DNA of 8,690 nt. Origin: Syntrophomonadaceae bacterium (GTDB lineage Bacteria; Bacillota; Dethiobacteria; DTU022). The DNA is taken from contig PWSG01000083.1 in NCBI GenBank assembly GCA_003564055.1, positions 1 to 8,690 of the forward strand, given 5' to 3'. Each line of letters starts with the position of its first letter. Position 1 is the stretch's first letter. Position numbers and translations under genes: made by a program. Below, in pieces: positions 1 through 6,676 of the stretch. The notes beneath the pieces are model-generated. The model worked only from the letters and a program-made list of their open reading frames with translations. It searched no databases and was not told where the DNA came from.

Positions 1-671
1 AAGGTAGGGTGCTTAACCGCTACCTGGTTCTAACTGCGGGGTTCGGTTTTCTTTTGCTGGGGACCAGTCATTTCACACAGATGCTCGTCGGTGCATCAAC
101 AGGATTACTTTTTACCGATGTCTCTTACGCACGCCTTTATGCTACGATTATTTTAGAACTGTGGGGGCCGGTAGGAGGGGCAGTATTTAATGTAGCCCTT
201 CTTTTTGCCGCTCTTACTTCCGCTGTAGGGTTGGGGGGAGGAACCGCTTCGTACTTTGAAGAAGCATCCGGCGGCAAGCTGCCTTATACTGCCTGCGCGG
301 CGGTGGTCCTCTTTGTAAGCGGCCTGGTCAGTATGGTCGGTTTAGATGAAATAATCAGGCTGACTGCGCCGATCCTTGATATTATCTATCCACCAGCGAT
401 AGTAATTGTGCTTTTTATCGTATTTGCCCCAAAAATGAAGGGAGCCAGGGCCGGCGCTGCGCTTACAGCTTTTGCCTGGGGGTTGTTTGAAGGTCTTAAC
501 GGTTATTTGGCAATATTCGGAAGCAGTTCCGCCCTGTTGGAATTGCGAAACCTTTTTCCGGGAGCCGAAGCCGGTTTTGGCTGGGTCCTGGTTACCGCTC
601 TCGGGGCCCTGGCCGGACACTTTTTATTGATGAGGAACAGTAATGGGGCGGAGAAGATTGACTATTTTTAA
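1..671 (+). CDS. brnQ: BrnQ-type branched-chain amino acid carrier, C-terminal half (cut by window edge)
   Basis: Integral membrane carrier of the LIVCS family (branched-chain amino acid:cation symport, leucine/isoleucine/valine uptake). About 222 residues are visible against roughly 430 for the family, and the frame is open to base 1, so the GTG at 9 is an internal codon and not a start. The visible part is almost wholly hydrophobic, with about six membrane segments. Family-like landmarks are the stretch LLFAALTSAVGLGGGTASYF, then GLDEIIRLTAPILDIIYPPA, which matches the conserved 'NxGLxxII..P.L..iYP' block of BrnQ, and a final GFGWVLVTALGALAGH helix. The reading frame ends with TAA at 669-671. 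It converges on the minus-strand DUF1667 gene and belongs to a transcription unit whose upstream part lies outside the window. The family assignment is firm; substrate preference cannot be read from this half. Confidence 0.85.
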   Translation, partial: GRVLNRYLVLTAGFGFLLLGTSHFTQMLVGASTGLLFTDVSYARLYATIILELWGPVGGAVFNVALLFAALTSAVGLGGGTASYFEEASGGKLPYTACAAVVLFVSGLVSMVGLDEIIRLTAPILDIIYPPAIVIVLFIVFAPKMKGARAGAALTAFAWGLFEGLNGYLAIFGSSSALLELRNLFPGAEAGFGWVLVTALGALAGHFLLMRNSNGAEKIDYF

Positions 672-837
672 AAACTGAGCTGCGAACGTGAAGACCTTAC
701 TTGATAATCTCTACGACGAGTAAATCATTTACTAATAAAAACCAGGCTTTTATATTACGGTTTAACTTTTTTAATTAACTTCAATAACCGGTTTCCTCGA
801 TTGAAAGTTTATGCTCACACCTGCACACTACTACACA
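672..837. other. Convergent intergenic region with a perfect 7-bp inverted repeat
   Basis: AT-rich gap between the converging brnQ (+) and DUF1667 (-) genes. It contains AGTAAAT-C-ATTTACT at 719-733 (7-bp arms, one-base centre), the palindrome AACCGGTT around 786-793 and a 7-base direct repeat CACACTA at 824-830 and 834-840 that overlaps the DUF1667 stop codon. No hairpin here is followed by a convincing T tract on either strand, so I do not call an intrinsic terminator, although one would be expected between convergent genes. Confidence 0.35.
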
Positions 838-1212
838 CTACCCCAGGCTGCGCGTAGCAACAACATCGATGCCGGTGCCTAAAAGGTCTTTAATAATTAC
901 CGTTCCAACTTTGACAGGCCCGTTTAATTCCACCTTGTTTATTTCCTCCATAGCTTTATAAACTAAACCTTTCGGCAGGGGTTTGCTTGTTTTTACCGGC
1001 AGCCGGGGGAGAGGAGCGTTGTGAATAGCCACCGTGGAGGTAAGGATACGGGTTGGATTTTTGTATTCCTCGTAAGCATACTTTTTGCCTTCTTTGCACT
1101 GGATGCCGCGTACTTTTAAATCTTCGGGTTGGCCCGGTTTTTCGCTGACCTGCATTTTGCAGCCAAGCGGGCAAAGAATACAGATCATTTCTTTTGCTGC
1201 AGTCTCGGCCAT
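838..1212 (-). CDS. DUF1667 domain protein, small four-cysteine redox partner
   Basis: A 124-residue protein recognised as the DUF1667 family, usually found directly beside GlpA-like and FAD/NAD(P) oxidoreductase genes in Clostridia and Thermotogae. Four cysteines sit in the N-terminal third: C11-x2-C14-x3-C18 (in ICILCPLGCKM) and C39 (in GIQCKEGKKYA), a pattern suggesting an Fe-S cluster or another bound metal; the cluster is inference. The C-terminal part has the proline-rich segment PLPRLPVKTSKPLPKGL and ends TRSLG. There is no signal peptide or membrane segment, so it is probably cytoplasmic. ATG at 1212 follows GGAGG (1227-1223, 10-base spacing) lying inside the end of the upstream flavoprotein gene, only 2 bases after that gene's TAA, so the two are surely cotranscribed. 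It may act as an electron-transfer or regulatory subunit of the flavoprotein. Family call is firm, function unknown. Confidence 0.85.
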   Translation of the reverse strand: MAETAAKEMICILCPLGCKMQVSEKPGQPEDLKVRGIQCKEGKKYAYEEYKNPTRILTSTVAIHNAPLPRLPVKTSKPLPKGLVYKAMEEINKVELNGPVKVGTVIIKDLLGTGIDVVATRSLG

Positions 1213-1214
1213 GT

Positions 1215-4001
1215 TTATTTATCCTCCTTTACAACTTCAATAAAAAGTTCTTCAAAAGGTTCGGTGGGCAGGTCTGTCTTGTTGATCTTGATGCTGATCA
1301 TTTCTCCCGGCGTAAGCACTTTTTTCTTAACAGTCTTAATGATACTGCCTCCCGCTGCTACTGATAAAATAGCATCCCTGTGGTTACCTCTTACTCGCAT
1401 GTAAAGCTCCAAAGTATCGCCTACAAGCGATGAGCGTACCTTGTGGGGCACAATATAGCTGATAGAGTTTAGCGGCCTGGTTTCGAAAGCAAAACCCTTA
1501 AGTTCCGGTTGTTTATCCTGCCGCTTGATGTAATCTGCGGCGCTTTTCCCGGCCCGGCTGCTTTCATCGGATACCCAGTCCACAAGGTCATGGACGTGGA
1601 CGACGTTGCCGCAGGCGAAAATACCATCAATGCTTGTTTCCATTGCTTCATTAACGATCGGGCCGCCTGTTGAGCTGTCCAGTTCTGCACCTGCGCCCCT
1701 GGAAAGCTCATTTTCCGGTATCAACCCCCGCGAGAAAAGAATTGTGTCGCATTCTATTTCACGGTAGGTGCCCGCAATCGGTTCCTTATTCAAATCGGTA
1801 TTGGCAATAGTAACGCTTTCGACCCGATCTTTTCCTTTAATATCGACAATAGTATGCTTAAGCAGCATGGGAATACCGTAATCTTCAACACACTGCACAT
1901 AGTTGCGGACCAAACCTTCGGAATAAGGCTTGCGCTCGATAACGGCGACGACTTCCCCGCCCTCCAGCACTATGCGCCGGGCCATGATCAGGCCAATATC
2001 ACCTGAACCGAAAACTAAAACCTTTCGTCCGACCATGTACCCTTCAATGTTAACAAGGCGCTGGGCAGTGCCGGCAGAAAAAATACCGGCCGGCCTTGTC
2101 CCCGGGATATTAATTGCTCCGCGTGTTCTTTCGCGGCAGCCCATACCGAGCACGATTGCTTTAGCCTGTACTGTGGTCATTCCGTCGCTGGTATTGACAT
2201 AGGTAACACTGCGGTCTTTTCCTACTGCCAGGACCATCGTGTCCAACTTGCACTTGATACCCAGCTCTTTTAGCTGGTCAATGTAGCGTTCGGCATATTC
2301 CGGTCCGGTTAGCTCTTCTTTAAACTGGTGCACTCCGAATCCATTATGGATACATTGCTGGAGAATGCCGCCCAGTTCATGGTCTCTTTCTATGATTAGG
2401 ATATCTTCAATTCCGTTTTGCCTGGCGGCGACCGCGGCCGCCATTCCGGCCGGTCCGCCTCCGACAACAATCAGATCGTAGCTTTCTTTAATTCCGCTTT
2501 CAATTTTAAGGCCGCTGTCCGTGGGCAGGCATTCGCCGACAGGTCCGCTTTCACGTCTGTCCACGGCTTTACCTTTAGTCGGTCCGGTTAAAATATAAGA
2601 ACCGGGGTTATCTTTTTTTACCTCGTTCAGCTCGATTTCCAGCTCCCGGGCAATAATCTGGATTACCCGCGGTCCGCAAAACCCACCCTGGCAGCGACCG
2701 CCGCCCGGCCTGGTCCTTTTCTTAATACCGTCAACAGTCCTTGCTCCAACAGGCCCGCGGATTGCCCTGACAATTTCTCCTTCGGTAATATTTTCACAGC
2801 GGCATATGATTCGCCCGAAGCGGGGGTCTTTTTTGATCAGCTCATCTTTTTTTTCTTGATCAAGATCCATAAAGGGGGTATGGCTTATGGCAGGGAGCTT
2901 AAAATTTCTCTTCTCTTCAAAAGGCCCGCAAATTTGTTTTAATAAATCAGTCACATAGCGCGCAATACCCGGTGCAGCGGCCAACCCCGGGGAATCGATA
3001 CCTGCCACGTTAACAAACCCGGGAGTTTGCTCAGCTTCTTCGATGATAAAATCGCCGTGGTCTGTTTTAGCCCTGAGCCCGCTGAAAGAGGTGATCACTT
3101 CATTAAAAGGGAGGGTTTTCTTAAGCTTCCCGGCATTCATACGCACATAATCAAGCCCTTCAGCCGTCGTTTCTGTTGCCTCCCTGGAATCAACTGCTTC
3201 TGCGTTTGGCCCGATAATGAGGTTGCCGTGGGCAGTCGGGGCAATCAGCACGCCCTTGCCGAGAGATGTGGGACAGGGAAAGAGAACATGTTTGGCATAG
3301 CGGCCTGTATTTTTATCTAGCAGAAAATATTCACCGCGATTTGGTTTGATTTTAAAAGAAGGGGGATTGACCATTTCGTTAATTCCATCTGCATAAAGCC
3401 CGGCGGCATTAACAATACATTTAGCCTCAACCTGCTCTTCGCCACAGTTGATCAAAAACCGATCCTCTTTTTTTTCAATTGCACTTACCGGGGAGTCAAA
3501 TTTAATGTCAACCCCGTTTTGAACAGCATTTTCAGCCAGGGCGATAGCTAAAAGATAAGGGTCAGTAATGCCCGCAGTGGGTGCATAGAGAGCTCCCATG
3601 GCATCTTCGTTTAAACCCGGTTCTAAGCTGTGCAGTCTTTCTTTACCGATTATTTCCAGGTCAGGAATATTATTTTCCAGGCCCCGCTCGTAAAGTCCCT
3701 GCAGGGTTTTTAGTTCTTCATCACTAAAAGCAATAACCAGCGAACCAATGCGGTCGAAAGGGACATCCAGCTCACTGCACAGATCCCCAAATAACCTGCT
3801 GCCCTCGGCATTTAACTCAGCCTTCAAAGAACCGGGTTCCGGGTCAAAACCGGCATGAACAATAGCGCTGTTTGCCTTGGTAGTTCCGTTAGCAGCATCA
3901 CTGTCTTTCTCAATTAAAACCAGACGCAGTTTATACTTAGAAAGCTCCCTTGCCAGCGCAGTTCCAATAATTCCTGCTCCGATTATGGCAATGTCGTACA
4001 T
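1215..4001 (-). CDS. Fused GlpA-like FAD/[2Fe-2S] dehydrogenase and FAD/NAD(P)-dependent oxidoreductase
   Basis: A single 928-codon frame containing two flavoproteins that are usually separate. Residues 1-360 are a DAO-fold FAD enzyme like GlpA (anaerobic glycerol-3-phosphate dehydrogenase), with the FAD loop GAGIIG at 8-13. Residues 398-455 are a BFD-like [2Fe-2S] domain with C400-x-C402 and C437-x4-C442. A poorly conserved linker runs from about 465 to 505. Residues 508-830 are a class-II pyridine nucleotide-disulfide-type oxidoreductase, with FAD motif GGGPAG near 514-519, QQCIHNGFG at 548-556, NAD(P) motif GSGDIG at 665-670 and IFACGNV near 794-800; a beta-rich tail follows. There is no internal stop, start codon or ribosome site at the junction. 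ATG at 4001 follows GGAGGTGGCAG. It probably oxidises glycerol-3-phosphate or a similar 2-hydroxy acid or polyol phosphate and transfers electrons to NAD(P) or a carrier. The substrate is unproven because no glpK or glpF is nearby. Confidence 0.88.
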   Translation of the reverse strand: MYDIAIIGAGIIGTALARELSKYKLRLVLIEKDSDAANGTTKANSAIVHAGFDPEPGSLKAELNAEGSRLFGDLCSELDVPFDRIGSLVIAFSDEELKTLQGLYERGLENNIPDLEIIGKERLHSLEPGLNEDAMGALYAPTAGITDPYLLAIALAENAVQNGVDIKFDSPVSAIEKKEDRFLINCGEEQVEAKCIVNAAGLYADGINEMVNPPSFKIKPNRGEYFLLDKNTGRYAKHVLFPCPTSLGKGVLIAPTAHGNLIIGPNAEAVDSREATETTAEGLDYVRMNAGKLKKTLPFNEVITSFSGLRAKTDHGDFIIEEAEQTPGFVNVAGIDSPGLAAAPGIARYVTDLLKQICGPFEEKRNFKLPAISHTPFMDLDQEKKDELIKKDPRFGRIICRCENITEGEIVRAIRGPVGARTVDGIKKRTRPGGGRCQGGFCGPRVIQIIARELEIELNEVKKDNPGSYILTGPTKGKAVDRRESGPVGECLPTDSGLKIESGIKESYDLIVVGGGPAGMAAAVAARQNGIEDILIIERDHELGGILQQCIHNGFGVHQFKEELTGPEYAERYIDQLKELGIKCKLDTMVLAVGKDRSVTYVNTSDGMTTVQAKAIVLGMGCRERTRGAINIPGTRPAGIFSAGTAQRLVNIEGYMVGRKVLVFGSGDIGLIMARRIVLEGGEVVAVIERKPYSEGLVRNYVQCVEDYGIPMLLKHTIVDIKGKDRVESVTIANTDLNKEPIAGTYREIECDTILFSRGLIPENELSRGAGAELDSSTGGPIVNEAMETSIDGIFACGNVVHVHDLVDWVSDESSRAGKSAADYIKRQDKQPELKGFAFETRPLNSISYIVPHKVRSSLVGDTLELYMRVRGNHRDAILSVAAGGSIIKTVKKKVLTPGEMISIKINKTDLPTEPFEELFIEVVKEDK

Positions 4002-4016
4002 CTGCCACCTCCAAAA
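4002..4016 (-). promoter_or_regulatory. Strong ribosome binding site of the fused flavoprotein gene
   Basis: On the minus strand GGAGGTGGCAG lies immediately before ATG (4001), a near-perfect Shine-Dalgarno match at usual spacing, which fixes the start. Confidence 0.75.
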
Positions 4017-4038
4017 TAATTTCGGGACACATTAAATA

Positions 4039-4044
4039 ATTATA
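4039..4044 (-). promoter_or_regulatory. Possible -10 box for the flavoprotein/DUF1667 pair
   Basis: A perfect TATAAT on the minus strand sits in the 101-base gap after the aminotransferase gene, about 38 bases ahead of the ATG. No good TTGACA-like -35 is found 16-18 bases upstream and there is no TG extension, so it may be a weak or activator-dependent promoter, or chance in AT-rich DNA. If it is inactive, the pair is read through from the aminotransferase; I see no terminator in the gap. Confidence 0.35.
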
Positions 4045-4102
4045 TTTTCTCACGATTGCTTCCCATGCAGTTTCTCATATTTTGTGCTTGTACACTGCCT
4101 GT

Positions 4103-5293
4103 TTACTCTAAGTCTCCGATAAAAGCTTCTATTCTCTTTAAACCTTCAACAATATTTTCCATTGAAGTGGCAAAGGAGAGGCGAATATAATCGGGTGCGC
4201 CGAAACCGGTACCGGGCACGACGGCTACTTTCCTGCTCTCCAGCAGAAGGTTTGCAAAGTCATCGCTTCCGAATATTTTCTGCCCCTTAAATGATTTGCC
4301 TATCGTTTCTGCTGCGCTTACGAACATATAGAAAGTTCCCTGCGGTTCAAGAGCGCTGAGGAAGGGAACAGCCTTGATTTGCTCATACATATACCTGCGG
4401 CGCTCATCAAAAGCAATCCGCATTTCTTCGACACAATCCTGTGGTCCTTTAATGGCAGCCAGGGCCGCCTTTTGGGCGATAGAGTTGGGATTTGATGCCG
4501 TATGACTTTGTATGCTGGCCATAACCGTGGCAATGTCAGGCGCTGAAGCGCTGTAACCGATCCGCCAGCCGGTCATCGCATAACTTTTTGAAGCTCCGTT
4601 TACCACGATCGTTAAATTCCTGGTTTCTTCATTAAAGGAGGCAATGCTTAACTGTTTATGGCTGCCGTAGATCAGATGTTCATATATTTCATCAGAAACA
4701 ATATAGATGTTTCGTTCGCAGCAAAAATCTGCAATTGTTTTCAGTTCTTCCTTATTATAAATTTGGCCCGTTGGGTTGCAGGGGCTGTTCAAGACAAAGG
4801 CCTTGCATTTATTTGTATAAACCTTCTCCATATCGGCAAGGGTGGCTTTGAATTGATTGTCCTCGCTCGTTTCTATCGGCACAGGTACACCGCCGTTTAA
4901 ACTGACTAACTCCGGGTATGTAACCCAGTAAGGCACCGGGATCATTACCTCGTCACCGGGGTTGAGCAGGGCCGTAAAAATATTACTTAAGGAATGTTTT
5001 GCCCCGTTGCTGACAATAATTTGTGCCGGGTTGTAATCAAGACCGTTTTCATCTTTTAACTTACTAACGATGGCTTCTTTTAATTCAGGGGTGCCCGCTG
5101 CCGGTGTATAGCGGGTATGGCCTTCATTGATTGCCTTGATCGCGGCTTCCCTGATGTGCACCGGAGTATCGAAATCAGGCTCACCGGCGCCGAAGCCTAT
5201 AACATCGATACCCTGACTTTTCATTTCCTTGGCTTTGCTGTCAATAGCCATGGTTGGAGAAGGGTTAATGCCCAGCGCTTTCTTTGATAACAT
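4103..5293 (-). CDS. aspB: PLP-dependent aspartate aminotransferase (class I/II, AspB type)
   Basis: Fold-type I aminotransferase that probably interconverts aspartate + 2-oxoglutarate and oxaloacetate + glutamate, cytoplasmic. With the ATG at 5293 it is 396 residues, the usual length. Motifs, in that numbering: FGAGEPDFDTP near 34-44 (substrate-side loop), YTPAAGTPELK near 62-72, NPCNPTG-type segment (SPCNPTG) near 171-177, DEIYE near 201-205, the Schiff-base lysine K236 in GASKSYAMTGWRIGY, and the carboxylate-binding arginine R371 in YIRLSFA. A GTG at 5302 is also in frame, but it lies inside the Shine-Dalgarno sequence GAGGTGA (5305-5299), which is correctly spaced for the ATG. The gene starts 10 bases after the M23 peptidase stop, and that TGA overlaps the ribosome site, pointing to coupled translation. 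Aromatic or prephenate-type side activity, known in subgroup I-gamma, cannot be excluded. Confidence 0.92.
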   Translation of the reverse strand: MLSKKALGINPSPTMAIDSKAKEMKSQGIDVIGFGAGEPDFDTPVHIREAAIKAINEGHTRYTPAAGTPELKEAIVSKLKDENGLDYNPAQIIVSNGAKHSLSNIFTALLNPGDEVMIPVPYWVTYPELVSLNGGVPVPIETSEDNQFKATLADMEKVYTNKCKAFVLNSPCNPTGQIYNKEELKTIADFCCERNIYIVSDEIYEHLIYGSHKQLSIASFNEETRNLTIVVNGASKSYAMTGWRIGYSASAPDIATVMASIQSHTASNPNSIAQKAALAAIKGPQDCVEEMRIAFDERRRYMYEQIKAVPFLSALEPQGTFYMFVSAAETIGKSFKGQKIFGSDDFANLLLESRKVAVVPGTGFGAPDYIRLSFATSMENIVEGLKRIEAFIGDLE

Positions 5294-5305
5294 ATTTATC
5301 ACCTC
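5294..5305 (-). promoter_or_regulatory. Ribosome binding site of the aminotransferase, overlapping the upstream stop codon
   Basis: GAGGTGATAAAT precedes ATG at 5293. The TGA stop of the peptidase gene (5306-5304) overlaps the first base or two of this site, so ribosomes ending the peptidase can reinitiate here. The site decides against the in-frame GTG at 5302. Confidence 0.7.
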
Positions 5306-6311
5306 AGTTTATTTTTTGCATAACATAAGCTGGCGGAATCCAGAGCAGTTCATTATCGAGCAGCTGCTCGGGGTTGACGGGAACCTGTCCGATATTAACC
5401 TCCCAGTGCAGGTGGGGTCCGGTAGCGTAACCGGTCATGCCGACTGTGCCGATTTTTTCCCCGCGTTCTACAACCTCACCTGTTTTGACCGCAAGTTCGT
5501 GCAGGTGCATGTATGTACTTGACAGGCCCATCCCGTGGTCAATAATAACCGTGTATCCTCCGGAAAGGAGGAACTCGGAGAGCCTGACAACCCCGCGGTT
5601 AGGAGCAATAATCGGCTCGCCCTCTTCGGTTGCAATATCAATTCCGCTGTGCCTGCGCGGCGGATTTTGATTGATAATTCTTATTGCGCCGTATTCGGAG
5701 GTTATCCGGCCCTCTAAGGGATTTATAAATCTTTCTGTCCACAGTGGGTAGGGCTCGGTTGTTTCCCGGGCCAGGCGAACCTTTTCGCGATCTTCAGCAA
5801 GACGCTCTGCCGTCCAGCCTTCAGTCCGGCTGGCAGGCATACTGAACTGCGAAGTAAGAAATTCTTTATCACTTATTAAAATATCTGCTGAGAGGATATC
5901 ACTGCCCTGTTCTTCGTTTCCAGCCCTTATTATCAGGCTGTAGCTGCCCGGTTCGGTGTTATAGCTGATTGCCACCACGGCATAAAGAAGGCCGCCCAAC
6001 CTGTAAAGATGTGATATGGAGCCGGGAAAATCAATAGCCAGTTCGACCTCAACTTCATCACTTAAAGGCCCTGCTTCTACAATCATAAAGTCTCCCGGAG
6101 CAGGTAATTGTGGATAAAAGATCAGCTCTTTTTCAGAATCAGTTTCGGCAAAGACGGGAAAAAGTGGAATGATCTTTTGAGCCTGCTCCGAACCAGGTGC
6201 AGGGACAGGTGTGGATGCCGGAACAATATCTTCAAGGAGAAAGAAAAAACTGGCCACCAGAAAAACTGCAATAAGAATGATCATTACCTTAAAAGCGGGT
6301 CCGAATTTCAT
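5304..6311 (-). CDS. Membrane-anchored M23 family (LytM-type) peptidoglycan endopeptidase
   Basis: A 335-residue zinc metallopeptidase that should cleave peptide cross-links of peptidoglycan outside the membrane. The N terminus is a short basic segment followed by one hydrophobic helix (about residues 8-26), with no clear cleavage site, so it is more likely an anchor than a secreted signal. A Pro/Ser/Ala-rich linker (about 30-45) and a beta-rich region (about 65-150) follow. The catalytic domain occupies about 195-320: H221-x3-D225 in RRHSGIDIA, YMHLHEL at 267-273, and H300-x-H302 in GPHLHWEV. All zinc ligands and the catalytic histidine are present, so it is predicted to be active. A longer in-frame start at 6380 exists, but that start would lie upstream of the promoter at 6342-6370; ATG at 6311 has GGGAGG 5 bases ahead. 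It is first in the minus-strand cluster. Cell separation, wall turnover or sporulation roles are all possible. Confidence 0.88.
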   Translation of the reverse strand: MKFGPAFKVMIILIAVFLVASFFFLLEDIVPASTPVPAPGSEQAQKIIPLFPVFAETDSEKELIFYPQLPAPGDFMIVEAGPLSDEVEVELAIDFPGSISHLYRLGGLLYAVVAISYNTEPGSYSLIIRAGNEEQGSDILSADILISDKEFLTSQFSMPASRTEGWTAERLAEDREKVRLARETTEPYPLWTERFINPLEGRITSEYGAIRIINQNPPRRHSGIDIATEEGEPIIAPNRGVVRLSEFLLSGGYTVIIDHGMGLSSTYMHLHELAVKTGEVVERGEKIGTVGMTGYATGPHLHWEVNIGQVPVNPEQLLDNELLWIPPAYVMQKIN

Positions 6312-6341
6312 GAGCGCCTCCCTGAAATTATCCTGGCTATT

Positions 6342-6370
6342 ATTATAAACTATAGCACCGGTCCTGAAAA
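6342..6370 (-). promoter_or_regulatory. SigA-type promoter of the M23-aminotransferase unit
   Basis: On the minus strand TTTTCA (6370-6365, 4 of 6 to TTGACA) is followed by a 17-base spacer and a perfect TATAAT (6347-6342). Initiation would fall near 6335, giving a leader of about 24 bases that includes the ribosome site GGGAGG at 6322-6317. Spacing, box match and position all fit. Confidence 0.6.
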
Positions 6371-6437
6371 CTAATATCATAACTACCGATACCGATATAA
6401 GCGTAAGGGCTGCATAGAAGTGCGATTATAGCCGGGG

Positions 6438-6443
6438 TATAAT
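6438..6443 (+). promoter_or_regulatory. Possible -10 box for the mechanosensitive channel gene
   Basis: A perfect TATAAT on the plus strand, preceded by GGGG and with no convincing -35 hexamer 16-18 bases upstream (TAGAAG at spacing 17). It would give a leader of about 230 bases. A GATTAA/TTAATC inverted repeat starts 15 bases downstream, where an operator could sit. Confidence 0.3.
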
Positions 6444-6457
6444 TAATACAGATTTAA

Positions 6458-6476
6458 GATTAAACCGGCCTTAATC
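6458..6476. repeat. 6-bp inverted repeat GATTAA-N7-TTAATC
   Basis: Perfect 6-base arms at 6458-6463 and 6471-6476 around ACCGGCC. It could be an operator for the adjacent TATAAT or a weak hairpin; the AT-rich arms and lack of an immediate T tract argue against a terminator. Confidence 0.3.
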
Positions 6477-6529
6477 AGTAATCATATTTATATTTTTATA
6501 AAAAAGCAGGATAGCGCTTAAGATTATAG

Positions 6530-6661
6530 AAAGTTAGTTTTAAAAAGAATGAAAAGACCGCTGTCCGCTCTGCGGCAGCATTTGCTGTAGCAGCAGAAAA
6601 AGCAGCGGCTGCTAAAGCAGATAACAGCATTATATTTGAACTTCAATTTATCAGGCAGTCT
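6530..6661 (+). other. Ala-rich, CAG/CTG-rich open stretch in frame with the channel gene but lacking a usual start
   Basis: After a TAG at 6527-6529 the channel's frame is open for 44 codons before the first ATG (6662). Its central part encodes alanine-dominated sequence such as TAVRSAAAFAVAAEKAAAAK, followed by a stretch ending FELQFIRQS. No ATG, GTG or TTG occurs in frame, and there is no ribosome site before it. The sequence also has many short self-complementary elements, for example CAGCATTTGCTG and GCAGCGGCTGC, so it could fold in the mRNA leader. It may be a decayed coding remnant, a structured 5' leader, or an N-terminal extension using a rare start codon. I favour leader or remnant. 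Confidence 0.35.
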
Positions 6662-6663
6662 AT

Positions 6664-6670
6664 GGAGGTG
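6664..6670 (+). promoter_or_regulatory. Ribosome binding site fixing the channel start
   Basis: GGAGGTG at 6664-6670, with GGAGG ending 8 bases before ATG at 6677. It overlaps the upstream in-frame ATG at 6662, which therefore is unlikely to be the start. Confidence 0.75.
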
Positions 6671-6676
6671 CGGCAG

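Larger units (their letters stand above)
6371..6661. other. Divergent intergenic region and long leader of the channel gene
   Basis: The gap between the peptidase start (6311) and the channel start (6677) is 365 bases. Its left part is AT-rich and carries the peptidase promoter, a tandem ACCGAT pair near 6386-6397, a TATAAT (+) at 6438-6443 and an inverted repeat at 6458-6476. Its right part, about 6552-6630, changes abruptly to CAG/CTG/GCA-rich sequence that is open in the channel frame and encodes an Ala-rich stretch. No RNA gene or known riboswitch is recognised. Confidence 0.5.

Noticed and set aside
342..620. Antisense open frame opposite brnQ
   Set aside because: Low-complexity translation with no family resemblance; it mirrors a strongly supported membrane carrier.
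719..733. Perfect inverted repeat as a bidirectional terminator between convergent genes
   Set aside because: A-T-rich 7-bp arms with a one-base centre and no T tract on either side; listed only as an inverted repeat.
824..840. Short CACACTA direct repeats at the DUF1667 stop codon as an insertion target duplication
   Set aside because: Only 7 bases, 3 bases apart, with no mobile element between them; likely simple sequence.
1129..1404. Plus-strand open frame opposite DUF1667 and the flavoprotein end
   Set aside because: Shadow of two well-supported genes; no ribosome site and no recognisable domain.
5294..5302. GTG at 5302 as the aminotransferase start
   Set aside because: It lies within the ribosome binding site of the ATG at 5293 and would itself lack a spaced site.
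6108..6374. Plus-strand open frame opposite the peptidase N terminus
   Set aside because: Antisense to the anchor and promoter of the M23 gene; its charged translation is the complement of AT-rich coding DNA.
6549..6590. A 13-codon frame starting ATG at 6549, possible leader peptide of the channel gene
   Set aside because: No Shine-Dalgarno sequence before it and no attenuator structure or regulatory codon run.
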